Origin: Hemileia vastatrix
Lineage: Eukaryota > Basidiomycota > Pucciniomycetes > Pucciniales > Zaghouaniaceae
Length of the DNA: 64,000 nt
Assembly (NCBI GenBank): GCA_030280995.1
Contig: JASXTE010000001.1
Location: forward strand, 24,941,106-25,005,105
Reading direction: 5' to 3'
The translations under genes were made by a program, and so were the position numbers. Below the pieces are notes generated by a model. The model did no database searches and was not told the origin of the DNA. It saw only the letters and a list, made by a program, of their open reading frames with translations. Every line of letters begins with the position of its first letter. Within the stretch, counting starts at the first letter, position 1. Shown piece by piece: positions 43,197 to 54,813 of the stretch.

Positions 43197-44459
43197 TTAA
43201 AAGGGTGGTGAAGAGAAATGTTGGAGAGTAATAGGCATAATGACAGAGCATATGCCAGTTGAATGAATGTTTTGTGATTCAAGGGAGGGGATAGCCAGTG
43301 CTGTTTCAGGATCCTCTTCTTCATAAAGATCATTCCACTCATCCTTTAAATCAGCTAGGATATTGTGGAGTATAATGCAAGTCATGATCCAATTATTTGC
43401 AGTTTTGATCTCCATTTTTTTTTGAAATTGGATTCTGAGCTCCTGAAGACTAGAAAATTGTCCCTTTAAAATACCAATAGCATGTTTAATTCATACTCTT
43501 GATTGGGTAAAGTGATAATTAAAGGCATTTTTGGGGTCACTTTCTAAACTTGCACCACGGAAAGCAGGTATAATGTACTTTCCACTTGCATATGCTGAGT
43601 TTGCAAGGAGGTACTGAGATTTGTCAAAGTATGAGTCGGGGGTTTGAGAAATCCTCATTCTTTGGAAGACAGAAGAATCATGACATGAGCCAGGGCAGCC
43701 ACTATGAAAAGCAATAAATTTTTTATTGACATCACATACAAGTTGAATGGCAATAGAGTATCTAGAAAGAAGGTAAAAATTTAGTTTATGAAGGATGAGA
43801 AATTGGAGAAGATTTTGAAGAAACCTTTTTTTGCAATCAAAATAATGGTTGCCATCATGAGCAGGCTTTTGAATCAAAGGTATAGTTGTGCCATCAACAA
43901 ATACTACACAGCCAGGGAAACCTTCAGCTTGCATTACTTGAGAGGATTCAAGTCACTGTTCTGGAGTTGGCCAAGCAAGTGTTTGAGACTTGAGGAAAAG
44001 GATAGCAATCATACAGCTCTTGGTGTATAATATCATGGTGCCATATCCTATGTTAAAGAGATTATCCAAATGTCTTACAGCAGCACCGTTTCCATTTGAG
44101 CCAAAGAGACATAGTGCAACAGCAAGTTGGATGGCAGGATTATGCTGTTTGTTATGGGAATTGTTATGAAAGATAGGATGATCAGAGATGAGTTGATAAA
44201 GTTTGAAGAAAGAATTGGGAGAAGTTCTAAAAAGTTGGGTGAAGTTTAAATGAGGAATGTTGAGAATGGAGGCCAGATCATATTGGGGATCATGATAAAG
44301 ATTTGGCCCCCTGTTGATGATGTAATGCTTTTTGGAAAGAAAACACACATAAGCTAAATCATCTTCCAAATCAGAGTCAGATTTATAGTAAAGAACTAAA
44401 AGAAAACTAATAGCATTCATTGTTGAGTGAAGTAGCTTCCTAGTAGAGAGGTGTTTCAT
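43197..44459 (-). pseudogene. Harbinger-like DDE transposase (copy 2)
   Basis: Start MKHLSTRKLL at 44459. It has an acidic stretch KSDSDLEDD, NFTQLFRTSPNSFFKLYQLI, LCLFGSNGNGAAVRHLDNLF, EGFPGCVVFVDGTTIPLIQKP (first Asp), a 63-bp intron within CKKR/YSIAIQLVCD, CPGSCHDSSVF, LLANSAYASGKYIIPAF and IKHAIGILKGQF, ending near a conserved NWIMTCIILHN helix. The triad is degraded: the second Asp is Asn (AAC) and the Glu is Lys (AAA). TGA stops occur at about 43952 (copy 1 has CGA) and 43490. Inactive copy of a PIF/Harbinger DDE nuclease. Confidence 0.85.
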
Positions 44460-44837
44460 TGTTGCCGGTGGAAGGCTTATGTGATGAGGGAAGTGGGAAT
44501 TCGCCGCCAAATGTGCAGTTGGGGTGTGTAGATAGGAAAAAAAACTTAAGTGTTTTCCACCCAAATTAAGTAGCATAGAGTGAGGAAAGACTTAAGAATG
44601 GCATCAGCAATTATGAGTCATGTGACTTTCTTGTAAATCCATCATGGATGTGATGAGTTTGGGATCAGGAATTAGGAATGGAAATTGGGGTATAAGAAGC
44701 GGGATAATGCATTATTGTGGATTCCTTATCCACTAGCCCTGGTGCTAGTGGATAAGAATCTTCTGCAATTAATAATGTCAGATCCTGGGAAAAAAATTCC
44801 TGATCCCTAATTGCGTATCCCTGAATATTGATACCCC

Positions 44838-44910
44838 ATATTATGTCCTCTTTTAATTTCAATAAATTTGTATATATATTTAATGGGCTCCTGGAACAGC
44901 CTGTCTGACA
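44838..44910 (-). repeat. remnant LTR, right end
   Basis: Continues the LTR-like sequence broken at 37901 and ends GAACAGCCTGTCTGACA, the gypsy LTR terminus. It abuts a MITE fragment. Confidence 0.5.
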
Positions 44911-44953
44911 GTTGCGGACTTGCTAGTAAGTCCACCCACAATATTGTGTGGTG
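44911..44953 (+). mobile_element. CACTA-like MITE, right-end fragment
   Basis: Reads TTGCGGACTTGCTAGTAAG, then ACAATATTGTGTGGTG, the right terminus of the MITE family, followed by ATATAT. The left part is missing. Confidence 0.75.
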
Positions 44954-45380
44954 ATATATATATATATATATATAGGGTAGTATAAATCCAAAAGTGACTA
45001 CTTTTAGAGTTACTCAGAAAAGTGCTGAATTTCCTAATTCAAAAGCCTTTTTACATCTTAGGGTGTAAAAAATAATTAGATTCAAAGATAAAAGTTTGTA
45101 TTTTTCAGGAATTAACAATAAAAAGTTCTTGCCAAGGTTTGAGAAAGCAGCAGAAGTTCATGGGGCTACAGAATATGATATGGTACACCAAGTGTTATTT
45201 TTTGTAGAAGATAAATTTAAATATGGTTAAGAGGATTTGGAGGGTCATGAGACTTGGAAATGGCCAGAACTGAAGGTGCAGATGGTAAAAAGGTGGAATA
45301 AAATTATGGAGGAAACCAGGTTTACAATTCAGAATTTGGGTTCTTTAGAAAGAGAGCTCTATAATAATATGCTATAGACA
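44954..45380 (+). pseudogene. Gag fragment of a decayed gypsy element (family C)
   Basis: From about 45115 the plus strand reads FLPRFEKAAEVHGATEYDM, VHQVLFFVEDKFKYG, a stop, then EDLEGHETWKWPELKVQMV and RWNKIMEE: a Gag capsid with the conserved Trp-Lys-Trp block also seen at 50085 (YKKWDWIMLSKNM). Only ~270 bp are recognisable. Confidence 0.55.
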
Positions 45381-46520
45381 CAATTCATGATGGTTTAGTT
45401 CTCTTTTCTAAAAATAATTTAAAAATAATCACCTGCCACTCTAATTTGTAAAGACAGTGGTAGCAGGTATGTAAGTGTGTTGAGAGAAAAGAGAGCAGAA
45501 AGAATTTTATATAAAAGACTAAAGAATAAATATATTTTAATATAAGAAATCCTAATGATGGCTAGATCTATTCTCAGTCACTCCCACTTTTTAGAACTCT
45601 CTGTAATACTATCCTTACTGTAGTATTAAAATAACTCTGCAGAACTACTTCTGGCTATGTAAACCTGTTGTGCACAAAAAATTAAAATATATATGTTTCT
45701 TTTATCTCTAGTCTAATTATTCTCTATCTATCAATAATTTTCTACTTTTTTTACTTCATCTTTTCCTGTTCTTTTTAAAGAGGGGGGTTCTCTCTTATGT
45801 TTACTCTATATTATCAGCAACCTTCCCCTACTGGTTTTCCTACACAAGTTCAGCAATATTCTAAGTGTATCAAACGGTAAACTAATTTTCTCAGTATTAT
45901 AAGTACAGTGTTAGCATAAATTTTTTCTAATAGCATCTGAAACATATATACAAAATCAGCTATTAGCACCTTACACCACACCTATCTTTAAATACCCTAC
46001 ACTTCCTGAGATACCTAACTGAATGATAAGTACTGTACTGCCTTTGTTTCTTAATTAATCTTATTATCATTCAGCACTGCATATTTTCTCATTGTTAATT
46101 CATTTATTTTCCTAGTTCCATTTTTGATCATCCTTGTGAGGCTCTAGACTACTAGTGATAGATACCTGTGTACTACAATCTATGTACCATTGCACCTATC
46201 TTAGGGTATAACCTGTACCATCACTTGATGCTGCTTCCTAAATCTATATTATTCTTTTAGAGCTAACCATTTTTTTCCCAAGCACATTCTGTGCTCTTTT
46301 CCTATAGTCTAGTATGCTTTTTTTGAAAAATTCTACTTGCCATAGCATGTATATCCATATCATACTAAAAAATGTGTGCAAAGATTCTACTTTTTCTGCA
46401 CTTTGAAGACCTCCTTTTTGCACTTTTGTAACCATCCTTCATAGCAAATATTGTTGTGATTTCTATAAACTGAGTCATTTGCTCTGCTCCTTCAAGATGT
46501 GTACCACAGTGCTCTTGTTA
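45381..46520 (+). other. non-coding insertion or LTR-like spacer within the family C remnant
   Basis: No ORF with family features. AT-rich with pyrimidine runs. Because Gag-like sequence lies on both sides, this may be an inserted LTR or other repeat, but I could not define termini. Confidence 0.3.
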
Positions 46521-48036
46521 ATAAGGCTAAATATAAAGGGGGTTTTGGGATCCCAAATATTTTAAAAATTTCAGAGAAGAATTTTATCAAATAGTCAAGT
46601 ATTTGGTTAAAAATTAAGACTTCAGTGATGTTAATGTATTTTTACCTTGGTTTTGTGAGGCATTAGCAATTGAAGTAGATGACTAGTAAAAGAGGAGCCT
46701 AGATAATGAAGGAGAGTTGTTCAAGAAGTGATACAGGAATTATAAATATCCTGGATTAGAGGAAATAGAAAAGGCTGTAGAAGCTGTGATAAAGTTGCAC
46801 CAAGTTGAGTGTAGGGACTCAAGAGTATTTCAGGATGAGACAGAAGTAATTGAAGTGTCTTCAAAAGAGATTTTTTCTTCTTAATCTTTGAGGCAAAAAG
46901 CAAAGAAGGCATATAAAGTTCCAAAATTTTTGATAGAAAAACTTCTTGAGCTGAAGAAAAAGATAAATGAGGCAGATAAAGCAAAGGCATCTTTTAAGTC
47001 AAAATAATCTCCTCAAAATTTGGGTTTTTCTAGTATGGTTTGTTATTATTGTAATAAAGAACAGAACACTAGGATGCAGTGTAACATGCTTCAAAAAGAC
47101 AAAAAGATAGGGTGTTTTATGAATACAGAACTAAACTAATGTTGGAGGACGCAACTTGTGCTGTGTTTCAGTTTAAGGTCAAGGAAGATGCAGTTACAGC
47201 ACAACTTACTAGGGCTTTGTTGAAAATATTTGAAGCCAAAAACAAGAAAATGGTGCCTCCATTTATTTATAGACCAAGAAGGGTGGGTGCCAAATATTCA
47301 CATTCTGAGCACATTGAAGAAGTGGGGTATACCACTAGGGAGAATACACCTGTGCCACTTTAAGATGTGGAAACGGAAAAAGGATCAGCTGAGAAGATGG
47401 ACTATGATATGAATCAATGGGCTGAGGAACAGCCAATGATGAATAAACCTGAATAACTTAAACAAAGGGAAGTACCAGAAGATGAAATGCCATGAGAAAA
47501 ACACAAAACTCCTTAAAACCCTCCTGAAAGCCTAAAGTGGGTACAAAAACATGCAACCTAAGTGGAGGATGCAGTTTCCAGTTCATGTGAATGTTCCTAA
47601 GATGGGAAAAGATTTATTTACAGAATGTCTTAAGACAAAAGTTTCTTTTCCTTTAGGTGTACTTATGGTGGTAGCATCAGACATGGAAAATGGGTTAGTA
47701 GACAAGTGTCAAAATAAGATGATTACTGACTGCACAGAATTTGATGTTGCCGGTCAATTATATCAACCAGCTTCTGGATTACCCAAGGTACCTCATTATG
47801 CAGGAACTTAGGGGTATTTAACTTTTTCTATTAATGGTAAATATATTAGAGCCCTGGTAGATACTGGTTCTCAAATCAATGCAATTTCAGCAAATAATGC
47901 AGTGGAGCTAGGTCTTCCTGTAAAATATGGGAAAGGGATTGTAGCTGAGATTAGTAGAGAAAGGTTACCTTTTATAGGGGTAGCTGGGAATGTGAACAAT
48001 CAAGTTTCAGGAGTAGAGTGTGATCTGTAATCTTAC
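46521..48036 (+). pseudogene. Gag zinc knuckle and protease remnant, family C gypsy
   Basis: Fragments in several frames. A knuckle-like CYYCNKEQNTRMQC (~47038; His replaced by Asn), a Lys-rich linker, then from ~47840 a retropepsin ALVDTGSQINAISANNAVEL with its VDTGSQ active site, continuing to GNVNNQVSGVECDL where an LTR-like repeat begins (~48037). The same family is seen at 49752-52212. Stops and shifts throughout. Confidence 0.65.
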
Positions 48037-48720
48037 ATTATAGAAAGACTCCTACAGTCACCTTGCTGTAAGCAGAATCCTAGGGAGTTGGATTAACCTA
48101 AGAAAAACCCTGTCCCTTTAATTAAAATCTGAGTTCTCAATCATTTATGCTAATTTTTCTACTTGATAAGAAAATGAATTTTTGGAAAGTTATTTTTAAC
48201 AGGTTTAAGATAATAGAATTGGTGTTCTTAAGTTAATATAATGAAATACAACAAAAAATTGTTTCAGTGAAAAGTAATTTAAATGATTGAATTTATATGT
48301 TGTTATAAAGTTTTTATTTTTGTGAACAGATTTTATAAATAAGTCCCTGTAGTTAAGACTTTTTTAATGATACCCTTTATATGTATATTTATAAGTTGTT
48401 TAAAATATATGAAGTGTTATATAAAAAATTTTTATATTTATAAGGGTATTACAAAGTATAAAATGTGATATAAAATGATGGTTTTTATGTGTTTTAATCT
48501 CTTATGATGCTTTATGATTTTTATGAGATGCTCTTATCTTGAGTCTATAGCCTTTATATGCATAGTCTAGTCACAGGCCTCCTCTTCACTTCTGGAGCTT
48601 GTCCAGAGTTTTTCCAGAGATTTCCAGAGCTCCTACAGAGTTTGTCTGGAATTTTTCAGAGCCTTTACAGACTTCTTTTGCGGCAGTCTAAATTTTATTA
48701 CAGCACTAAAAGATGCTTTA
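48037..48720 (-). repeat. family C LTR, inverted copy
   Basis: Plus strand begins ATAGAAAGACTCCTACAG and is the degenerate reverse complement of 49128-49721 (shared landmarks TTGCTGTAAGCAGAATCC and GGAGCTTGTCCAGAG). Boundaries are approximate. Confidence 0.6.
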
Positions 48721-49127
48721 ATTATTTTTGGGTCATTTATTATGAATATTTAAAGCATTATTTAATATTAGAATAATTTTATTACAAAGAAAATGGTTGG
48801 TTTTATGGCAAAATTTGGTCCAATAACACATCAAGAGAAATTAATTAATTCACAGTCAAGCCACACTAGTATTGAATTAAAAATGAATGAAAATTATATT
48901 CAGGAGGCTCAAGAACCTTTGGAAGTTTTATGTGAATTTTCACTATTTTTCTTATATTTTTAAATTATTTTATTAATTTTTCTTTGATTTACCTAACTTT
49001 AATGACTTTTAGCTCAGTGAATAGGGATGCACAGGCTATAAAAATTGGAGGAAATTTTCTCCATATGTAGCTCTACTAACTCTGAATTTCAAAGATATAT
49101 ATTAAGGTTTAAAGTATCTAATTGAGT
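48721..49127 (+). other. spacer between inverted LTRs
   Basis: No gene or repeat recognised; AT-rich. Confidence 0.3.
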
Positions 49128-49721
49128 CTGGAAGTCTGTACAAGCTCAGGAAAGGTCCAGACAAAGGCGTACAAGCTCCAGAAGGGAAAAGGAGACACAT
49201 GACTAGAATATGCATATAAAGGCTGTAGAATTGAAATTAGACAATGGAATACAAAAACATACATCATCAGAGGAAATTACAATGCATAACAACCATAATT
49301 TTACATAAAATTTTACAATTTTTAATACCCTTATAAATATTACATTTTTACTTAACTCTTCATATATTTTACACAACAAATTTTTAATATATAATATAGG
49401 ATACCATTAGAAAATTTTTGATTTCAGAGACTCAAAATTAAAATCTTTTCACAAAAAAAAACTTTATAAAAACATATAAATTCAATCATTTAAAATACAT
49501 TTTCTTGTATTTCTTTATTTCAACATAAGAACACCAATTCTAACAAACCATTAAAAATAACTGGAAAACAACTAATTTTCTTATAAAGTAGAGATTTTAG
49601 CCTAGTTAATTGAGAAATCCTTATTTTACTTAAAGGGACAGGGTTTTATTTTGTTTATACAACTCCCTTGGATTCTGCTAACAGCAAGGCAATTGTAAGA
49701 GTCTTTCTACATTGGTGGTGC
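49128..49721 (+). repeat. family C 5' LTR
   Basis: Ends GTCTTTCTACA immediately before a tRNA-type primer binding site, so it is a 5' LTR in plus orientation. Its left boundary is set by similarity to the inverted copy and is approximate. Confidence 0.65.
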
Positions 49722-49725
49722 CCAA

Positions 49726-49748
49726 CATGGGGTTTGAATTTTCTGGAT
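49726..49748 (+). promoter_or_regulatory. primer binding site, tRNA-Lys type, CpG-decayed
   Basis: TGGTGCCCAACATGGGG then TTTGAA. The complement of the eukaryotic tRNA-Lys(CUU) 3' end is TGGCGCCCAACGTGGGG then CTCGAA. The differences are C-to-T or G-to-A and nearly all at CpG. It lies 4 bp after the LTR end. Confidence 0.65.
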
Positions 49749-49751
49749 TTT

Positions 49752-50960
49752 AAATGAGCTGAATTGATAATTTCACTCTCTTGGAATACAAGAGGCTCAC
49801 TTATTGGAAAATTATTTTAATGGTTTATCTTTTACTTGTGGGATGTTTTCTGCTCCTGGATCTGGTGTTTCTGGTGCTGGTGCTCCTGTTATGGAATCAG
49901 TTAGGATTTAAACCTGGGATGGGCCCAAGTTTATTGGGGAGGAAGTTAAATGGTTTTAAAGCTGGTATGAAGCTTCTGTTGCTGTTGATGGTGCTTATCA
50001 GTTGAACATGGTTAATAAAATCATGTTATTTATTTCAAACAGAGAAGTGGAAAAAGATATCATTGCTATGGATGGTTATAAAAAGTGGGATTGGATTATG
50101 TTGTCAAAAAATATGGTAGAAAGATGGGGATTTAGGTATTCTATAGTGGACTTGAATAATATTGTTAGTGTCTGGAAGGTAAAAGGTGATGTTGCTACAT
50201 TGGTAGATTATAAGAAACTCATAGGGCAATTCAACAAAGTGGTGGAATATTGGGTTTTGGTGGATGATATTTCACATGAAAATAAGGCTAAGGGTATTTT
50301 TGGTCTTCTTTAGTATGAATATTAGGATGTATGTGTTGAAGGAGTTATCTAGGAAAATTCTGATGAAGAATTCACCCATTGGAGAGCAGAAATTACCTAC
50401 TTTATCTGTTATCAGGGAGAATGTGGAGGAGTACCTCAAGCTTATGGTGCTGGAAAGCTTTCAGGAGTATTGCACTCAATATGTCAGCAAAATCAGTGAA
50501 TTATTAGTTAAAAATAATGATATTATGGTGAATTATCAAGAGGAAAAGAAACTTCAGATGGTACAGCCTATTTCTAAGGTTGAGGCAAATGTAGATAATA
50601 ATATGGTGGATCAGTTGGCTGACTTAACAAATCAGCTAAAACTTTTTGTTCAAGAGACTGAAAAGCTCACTAAGGCACCTGTTTCCTTATCCTCTACTTC
50701 TTCTTCTTATCTATCTAGGGGTTATGAGAGGAGAAATTATGGTTATAATGAAAACAATAAGCAATTTTCCGGGAATGGCAATGGAAATGGTGGTAATGGT
50801 TATAATTGTGGCAAAAGCTATAGAGGTAGATATGGAAAACTCAGGGTGAGCTCTTATTGTAATAGGAGGGGTGAAAGGGCTGGAAACTGTTTTTATCCAG
50901 ATAAGGACCTGAATTCTGGTAGAGAAAAATTTGATGGAAAGATTTTACAAGTTTCCTGAT
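49752..50960 (+). pseudogene. Gag of family C gypsy
   Basis: Reads through frame changes: SFTCGMFSAPGSGVSGAG, WDGPKFIGEEVKWF, SWYEASVAVDGAYQLNMVN, ISNREVEKDIIAMDGYKKWD, MLSKNMVERWGFRYSIVDL, then (new frame from ~50264) an alpha-helical segment, Gly/Asn-rich linker GNGNGGNGYN and a ruined knuckle YCNRRGERAGNC. Gag capsid and nucleocapsid region; at least two frameshifts. Confidence 0.7.
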
Positions 50961-51905
50961 TGATCTTTCAAATAGCCCAGTGAAAATCGGGCTCACTCTG
51001 ATTTAGCGAGAAGGAATATGATAGATGAAAAGATGACCTGGTTTGAATATATTTCTGTTGATGAAGATAATGGTAAAATTTGGAAAAGTAATGATGATAA
51101 TGATGGTGGAAAAATTGATAAGGGTAAAGAGAAGGAGTTCAGTAAGGCCACATTTTCAACTTCATTTGGTGGTTTGGAGTTTTGTTCAGTTTCTGGAGTA
51201 GATGGAAATTGTATGGAAGAGGAATTCAATGTGGATGCTTCTAGAAGGGCAGCTGCTACTAAAGCTAAGAGTAGCATTCATAGCCAATTAAGGGCTAAAC
51301 CAGGCAAGGAAGAACCAAAAAATATGTAGAAGAAATTTTTTTCAAAATATGAAATTTATAGAATTCAGAGGGGGATGGCGAATATGGGTCCTACTAGTTT
51401 TGGTAAATTTTATTTAAATGGGGAATCTATGCCTGTGTGGATGAATATTTGGATTCTGAGGAGGATGTACATTTAGCATCTCTCCCCAGACCATGTTTTA
51501 GTGGTCCCACTCCAGTAAAGTGAAGAGGACCAGTGATGGATCTGGATTGGTAAAAGATGTTGGTGAAAGGGTTGGATTTATCAATTCTGAAGATGTAGAA
51601 ATGGTTTTTTATGATAGAAATATGGGTCCTCAAGAGGTACCCTGAGCCAAGGTGAAAAAATCAAGGGTGTAATAAGAAAGGCCAGTAGTGACTGGTCAAG
51701 AGAATGTGATGAATTTTATTTTTGGTAGGGTGAATCAACTTCAGATTCCTCTATCTTTAGGTTAATTATTTAAATTTAGCCCAGCCCTTGCAGAGAAGAA
51801 AAAGAAGCATCTGACAAGGAGACAGGTAGCAGCTGGATAGGTTGAATATATGTGTGGAAATGTGGAGAAGTTTGGAGAGAATGTGGAAACTCATTTTTCT
51901 GCTCC

Positions 51906-52212
51906 TCTAAGATATTAAATTGTGACTTTAAATGGTAAATAGGTGAAGGCCCTGGTGGATTCTGGGTTTCATATTAATCTAATTTCTTTGGAGAAGGCTA
52001 CAAGTATTTTTCTGCCTATCAAGACTGGAAGTGGTGGAAACTTTAGAGGTATTGTAGGGCATTCTAATGAGCTGATGGGAAAAGCAGAGCATGTAACATT
52101 AGGTGTTGGTGGATCCTTTGGTAAGGTTAATTTTTATGTGGCTAGAGGGACTGTAAAAATGGTTCTTGGTTGTCCTTTTTTAATGGATTTTGAAGCAAAT
52201 ATTGGTGATTAA
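51906..52212 (+). pseudogene. retropepsin-like protease of family C gypsy
   Basis: 89 codons open: ALVDSGFHINLISLEKATSI (VDSG active site, with His where Ser/Ala is usual), FRGIVGHSNELMGKAEHVTL and ARGTVKMVLGCPFLMDFEAN (LGxPFL second element). In this position it would process Gag-Pol. The segment 51000-51900 before it is an acidic linker with stops. Confidence 0.75.
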
Positions 52213-53009
52213 TATGACATGGGTATAAGTTTGGAGATTACTGGGGATGATATTAAAAGGTTGCATATGCTTTTGGGAGACTAGGGATTGGGTAACCTCA
52301 ATGTGTCAGTGCTGTGTTTCAACCAAGAAGAGGAAAATTATAAGGTTAGCTTCTGGTGAATTTATTAAAGAAATTTATAAGGTAGATAAGCATTTTTTGG
52401 AGTAGTGAGATCTGATTTCTCTAATGTTGTAATATCTCCTCAAAAGGAGATCCCTGACTGAAGTAGGTCAGCTCACTTGAAGATAATTCAAGTGGATTCT
52501 TAATTATTTTCTGCTGATATTTCATTGGTTGGCAAATATGTGATTTATTTTTCAATATGTCTTTTATTTTTATCAAATGCTTCTATAAATTTCAGAAATG
52601 GTTCAAAAGGAAAGACAGGATGTATAGTGTTGCATAAAAATTGGAATCATAATTTGGTCAAAATGGTGGTTAGTAGTGAGGTTAATTCAGGGGGTTTAGT
52701 TTCTTGCCTCCAGAAAGAGGATAAACTGCAATTAACTCAAAAAAATAATCAAAAAAATCTTAATTTAATTCAGTCACAAAAAACAATTTGTTAAAATTTT
52801 GTTTCTGTCCTGCAGTAAGAGGTTAAACTACCAACTTTATTTACTGGGGATTCTATGGTGGAAAATTATGGTGAAAGTGATTGAGTTATTGGTGTAAAAT
52901 TAGATGATAAATAAAGGGGATAATAATTTTGAAAATAGTAATAAAAATTATGTTTCAAATTGTTTTGTTTCTGATTCTAATGATAAAGAAAATTTGTATT
53001 ACAATTTAT
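52213..53009 (+). other. decayed downstream region of family C gypsy
   Basis: Reverse transcriptase would be expected here, but I recognise none of its motifs; sequence is AT-rich with short unrelated ORFs. Probably heavily decayed or replaced. Confidence 0.35.
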
Positions 53010-53125
53010 CACCATGCAATATTTGGGGGGGACTTGCTAGCAAGCCCTCAACTTGAAGTCAGATGGAACTCAGACTGAAATTTTATGGAACTCTTACTGA
53101 AATGTGCTTGAAAACCAAATTGAAA
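53010..53125 (+). mobile_element. CACTA-like MITE, left-half fragment
   Basis: Starts CACCATGCAATATTTGGGG, then GACTTGCTAGCAAG, then CAGATGGAACTCAGACTGAA, the left half of the 261-bp MITE. The right half is missing. Confidence 0.75.
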
Positions 53126-53775
53126 TATTGTAAAAACCTAGAAAAATCTTTTTGGTATCATGATGAAAGTGAAATGAACTGATCTTAAATATTGAATGAA
53201 AAAAGTTTCAGTAATCATTCCAAACACTGTACACCTAGAGCACATAATTTTGACTCAATATTTTAAATTATAGTTCAAGATGGAGCTGAAAACTCATTTA
53301 AGAATTTCAATTTTTCAAGTGATATTTGTACTCTAATTTATTACTTATTTTAAATAGATTGAAAAATATTAAAAATCATATTTAAATATTTGATATTGTT
53401 TGAAAAAAATCACCACAATTTTCAAAACTATGCATTACAGAGAACTATTATAAATTGGATTTTTTTATTCATTTTATGATATTTTTCTGTCATGAAACAT
53501 TATTTTGAGTCAGGAAAATTGAAATTTAATATTTACTTGCTGAGTGGTATTCAGTATGTAAATGTAAATTGATAATTCATATATATAATGAAAATAATTT
53601 TGAATATTCATCCAAAAAAAATATGCATAAAAAATTTATATTGAATATGCATATTGAGAATTCATATTGAATATTTATATGCAATGAAATAATGAATATG
53701 CAAACACAAAATTAAATTTTGTATAATTATTAAAACTTATATTGAATAAAATATTAAAAAAAATTCATCATAAAT
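53126..53775 (+). other. AT-rich spacer
   Basis: No gene seen. Short repeated segments built on GAATATTCAT/ATGAATATGC occur at 53590-53700. Confidence 0.35.
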
Positions 53776-53850
53776 CACCACACAATATGGGGGACAGACT
53801 TGCTAGCAAGTCTGTAAACTTGAACCCAAACTCATATTTAAATGAACACA
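53776..53850 (-). mobile_element. CACTA-like MITE fragment, reverse orientation
   Basis: Starts CACCACACAATATGGGGG, then GACTTGCTAGCAAGTC and TTGAACCCAAACTCA, the reverse complement of the MITE right end. The other end is not present. Confidence 0.72.
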
Positions 53851-54295
53851 CATTGATGCAGTGATGAAAAAGCTATGAAAAGAAAATGAAGTTTCCTTGA
53901 ACACAAATTGAAGAAATTTTCAACATTTATTGAAGCATAGGTGATCAAAAGTGCAAAAAGTATTGAGGCTTGAATTACAGTAATATTTGAAGGAATATGA
54001 TTTTAAGTGAATCCCAAAACCAAGCCAGGCTTTCAGATGTATAAGATTTTGAAAGATTATTTTATTCTTTCATTCTTTTATAAAAATTTGACTTCTCATA
54101 TAAGTTTAACTTTAATATATTCTATAAATTTGAAAAGATAAATTGCCTATGAATATGTAAAAAAATAATCCAATACTACATGAAATTATTCATGAAAAAA
54201 AGTTATTGAATTTGTATTATTCATAAAATCTGTATTGTTAAAATTTGAAGAAATATATATATTTTCTTATTGTATCAATTTGCATTATTGAATAT

Positions 54296-54614
54296 AATCA
54301 AGCTTTAGAATATTTTTGGATGTTACAGGGCACCCTTAAAAATGACTCTAGAATTAAATGAGTTAATGGTATAATTTTAAAAAATTGATATATATACTAT
54401 ATTATTAAAAATAAAACCATTATATGGGTACTAATTTTTAAAAAATAACTTACCATTATCTACATAACATTAAAAAAATAATTGTCAAACTTTTATGAGA
54501 ATAACACATATGGCCAATAAACAGTTCACAATATTGATAAGTCTTTTTTTCTGTCTTTATACCATTTTTATTTCCATGTCTAACAATGTATTATATATCT
54601 ATATATATTTATGT
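54296..54614 (+). repeat. ~320-bp direct repeat, left copy
   Basis: From ATAATCAAGCTTTAGAATAT to TCTATATATATTTATGT, matching 57828-58148 with scattered differences. Contains AAAAATGACTCTAG and GAGAATAACACATA landmarks. Nature unknown. Confidence 0.75.
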
Positions 54615-54813
54615 AGGCAGGCACACACATCTGGGCAAAAGGTTGGGATGTATATGCAAAATATTGCATTTGAGAGATATGTTTTGATCCTCCTCTACCA
54701 CACACAACTTCATATAGAGGTACATGCAAATTGAGAAGTACAAAGAAATATAAAATTTATATAAATAAACTTAAAAGGACTAAATTAAAAAGAAATATAT
54801 TTAAAAAACACAC

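Larger units (their letters stand above)
37902..44837 (+). mobile_element. PIF/Harbinger-like transposon carrying Myb-like, Tet-like oxygenase and DDE transposase genes
   Basis: 6.9 kb between inverted ends GGGGGTATCAATGTTCAGGGA (left) and its near-complement finishing AATATTGATACCCC (right), with the direct repeat ATATTA on both sides. A perfect palindrome, CCGCAATTAA-A-TTAATTGCGG, lies at 37924-37944. Gene order: Myb/SANT-like coiled-coil gene (plus), minisatellite, Tet-like oxygenase (minus), a foldback insertion, DDE transposase (minus). Transposase plus Myb-like protein is the usual Harbinger pair; the oxygenase is the additional cargo. All three genes now carry inactivating changes. Confidence 0.85.
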
